From an uncultured Clostridia bacterium (GTDB lineage Bacteria > Bacillota > Clostridia > Oscillospirales > Acutalibacteraceae): a stretch of 12,880 bases of DNA. Below, piece after piece: positions 12,158 to 12,880 of this stretch. The translations under genes and the position numbers were made by a program. Every line of letters starts with the position of its first letter. Positions within the stretch are counted from its first letter, which is position 1. Location of the stretch: NCBI GenBank assembly GCA_947168785.1, contig CAMVNL010000022.1, positions 1-12,880 of the forward strand. Reading direction: 5' to 3'. The notes beneath the pieces are model-generated. The model saw only the letters and a program-made list of their open reading frames with translations, was not told the DNA's origin and made no database searches.

Positions 12158-12824
12158 GGATCTCCTCCAGCGAATACCCGGCGTTGCGGGCCACCTTGAT
12201 GGCGACGTTCGCCCCGAGAGACGTGAGCTTTTTGCGCAGGTTGGAGATATAGACCCACACCACGTTGATCTCGCTTTCGCTGTCAAAGCCCCAGATGCGC
12301 TCCATCAGCCGCTCGGCGGAAAAGAGCTGGCGGGGGTTGGACATAAACAGCTCCATCAGCTGATATTCCTTGTTGGCCAGCCGGATGGTCCCGGCGGGGG
12401 AGGACAGCTCGAAGGTGGTGCGGTCCAGCGTCAGGTTGCCCGCGGCGATGCGGGAATCCTGCGAAACCGCGGTGCGGGTGGCCGCCCGGATGCGGGCCAG
12501 CAGCTCCTTCGTCTCAAAGGGCTTGGTGAGATAGTCGTTGGCGCCGCTGTCCAGCCCCAGCACCTTGTCGTCGGTCTCCGACTTGGCGGTCAGCATGATC
12601 ACCGGGATAGCGTCGCCGCCCGCCCGCAGCTCCTTCAGCACGGTGATGCCGTCCTTTTTCGGCATCATGATGTCGAGAATAGCCAGATCGTAGTTGCCGC
12701 CCTCCAGATACAGCAGGGCGTCCTCGCCGTCGTGGACCGCGTCCACGGAATAGTTGTTCTTTTCCAGCAGCTTGCTCAGCGCCTTCGCCAGGGGCTTTTC
12801 GTCTTCCGCCAATAAAATCCGCAT
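12150..12824 (-). CDS. OmpR/PhoB-family response regulator
   Basis: This 224-residue DNA-binding regulator is the partner of the downstream kinase. The receiver domain (1-about 115) has the acidic pair Glu7/Asp8, the phospho-acceptor Asp51 in LAILDIMMPKKDG, Thr79 in MLTA and Lys101 in LTKPF. The winged-helix domain (about 126-222) shows LANKEYQLMELFMSNP, the RLMERIWGFDSESEINVVWVYISNLRKKL segment split across helices, and the wing ARNAGYSL. Phosphorylation should promote dimerisation and binding to tandem sites; its targets are not visible, and no obvious direct repeats lie upstream in the few bases available. GAGGAAGG four bases before the ATG is the ribosome site. The gene is first in the operon, and its promoter lies at the window edge. 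Confidence 0.96.
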   Translation of the reverse strand: MRILLAEDEKPLAKALSKLLEKNNYSVDAVHDGEDALLYLEGGNYDLAILDIMMPKKDGITVLKELRAGGDAIPVIMLTAKSETDDKVLGLDSGANDYLTKPFETKELLARIRAATRTAVSQDSRIAAGNLTLDRTTFELSSPAGTIRLANKEYQLMELFMSNPRQLFSAERLMERIWGFDSESEINVVWVYISNLRKKLTSLGANVAIKVARNAGYSLEEIHD

Positions 12825-12857
12825 AAAACCTTCCTCTTTCCGTTTGTCCTTGCATTT

Positions 12858-12863
12858 ATTTTA
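12858..12863 (-). promoter_or_regulatory. Candidate -10 box of the two-component operon
   Basis: TAAAAT on the minus strand lies 33 bases before the regulator ATG. A -35 at 17-nt spacing would fall at 12881-12886, just beyond the window, so it cannot be confirmed. Confidence 0.35.
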
Positions 12864-12880
12864 CCGTTCAAATTTAATTG

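Noticed and set aside
12157..12286. Extended N-terminus of the histidine kinase (start at 12286)
   Set aside because: Those 43 residues overlap the regulator's conserved winged helix in another frame and lack a ribosome site; the ATG at 12157 has GGAGGAG.

Overview
The window most likely comes from an anaerobic, spore-forming Clostridia of the Oscillospiraceae/Ruminococcaceae type (Clostridium cluster IV). Four things point there: the 5' part of a 16S rRNA gene (minus strand, 1-287) with a Firmicutes-like variable region, a SleB-type spore cortex hydrolase, two secreted proteins with type I dockerin domains, and mostly GC-rich genes with strong Shine-Dalgarno sites. The genus cannot be fixed from this fragment.

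Layout. 1-857: 5' end of an rRNA operon running leftward, with a structured leader (five consecutive small hairpins) and two strong tandem promoters. 858-1559: sleB-like gene, divergent from the rRNA operon. 1682-4726: an AT-richer island of two divergent arms. The left arm (minus) encodes a PadR regulator, a small HAAS/DUF1700-like membrane protein and a secreted protein. The right arm (plus) encodes a membrane-anchored or secreted protein of unknown function overlapping a secreted zinc metallopeptidase-dockerin protein. The two promoters between the arms have the same architecture, and a perfect PadR-type operator (ATGT-N8-ACAT) covers the -10 box of the right arm. 4912-7118: GPH-family sugar:cation symporter and TraX-family membrane protein, a two-gene operon. 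7281-8864 (minus): secreted multidomain protein with a cysteine-peptidase/CHAP-like head and a C-terminal dockerin, behind a strong promoter with a palindrome in its spacer. 9099-10673 (minus): second GPH/MFS transporter with a TTG start and a hairpin at the 5' end of its mRNA. 10898-12824 (minus): OmpR-type response regulator and sensor histidine kinase, overlapping genes of one operon.

How the genes may work together. The 1682-4726 island reads as a self-contained switch. PadR probably represses its own arm and the divergent peptidase arm. The HAAS-like protein would be the membrane partner that usually accompanies PadR. The exported products would act at the cell surface, and the dockerin could dock the peptidase on a cohesin scaffold encoded elsewhere. 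A ten-residue motif shared by the outer tail of the membrane protein and the mature N-terminus of the secreted protein is the most unexpected signal in the window. The two transporters have no glycosidase neighbours here, so their substrates cannot be named. No tRNA, CRISPR array, insertion sequence or phage gene was seen.
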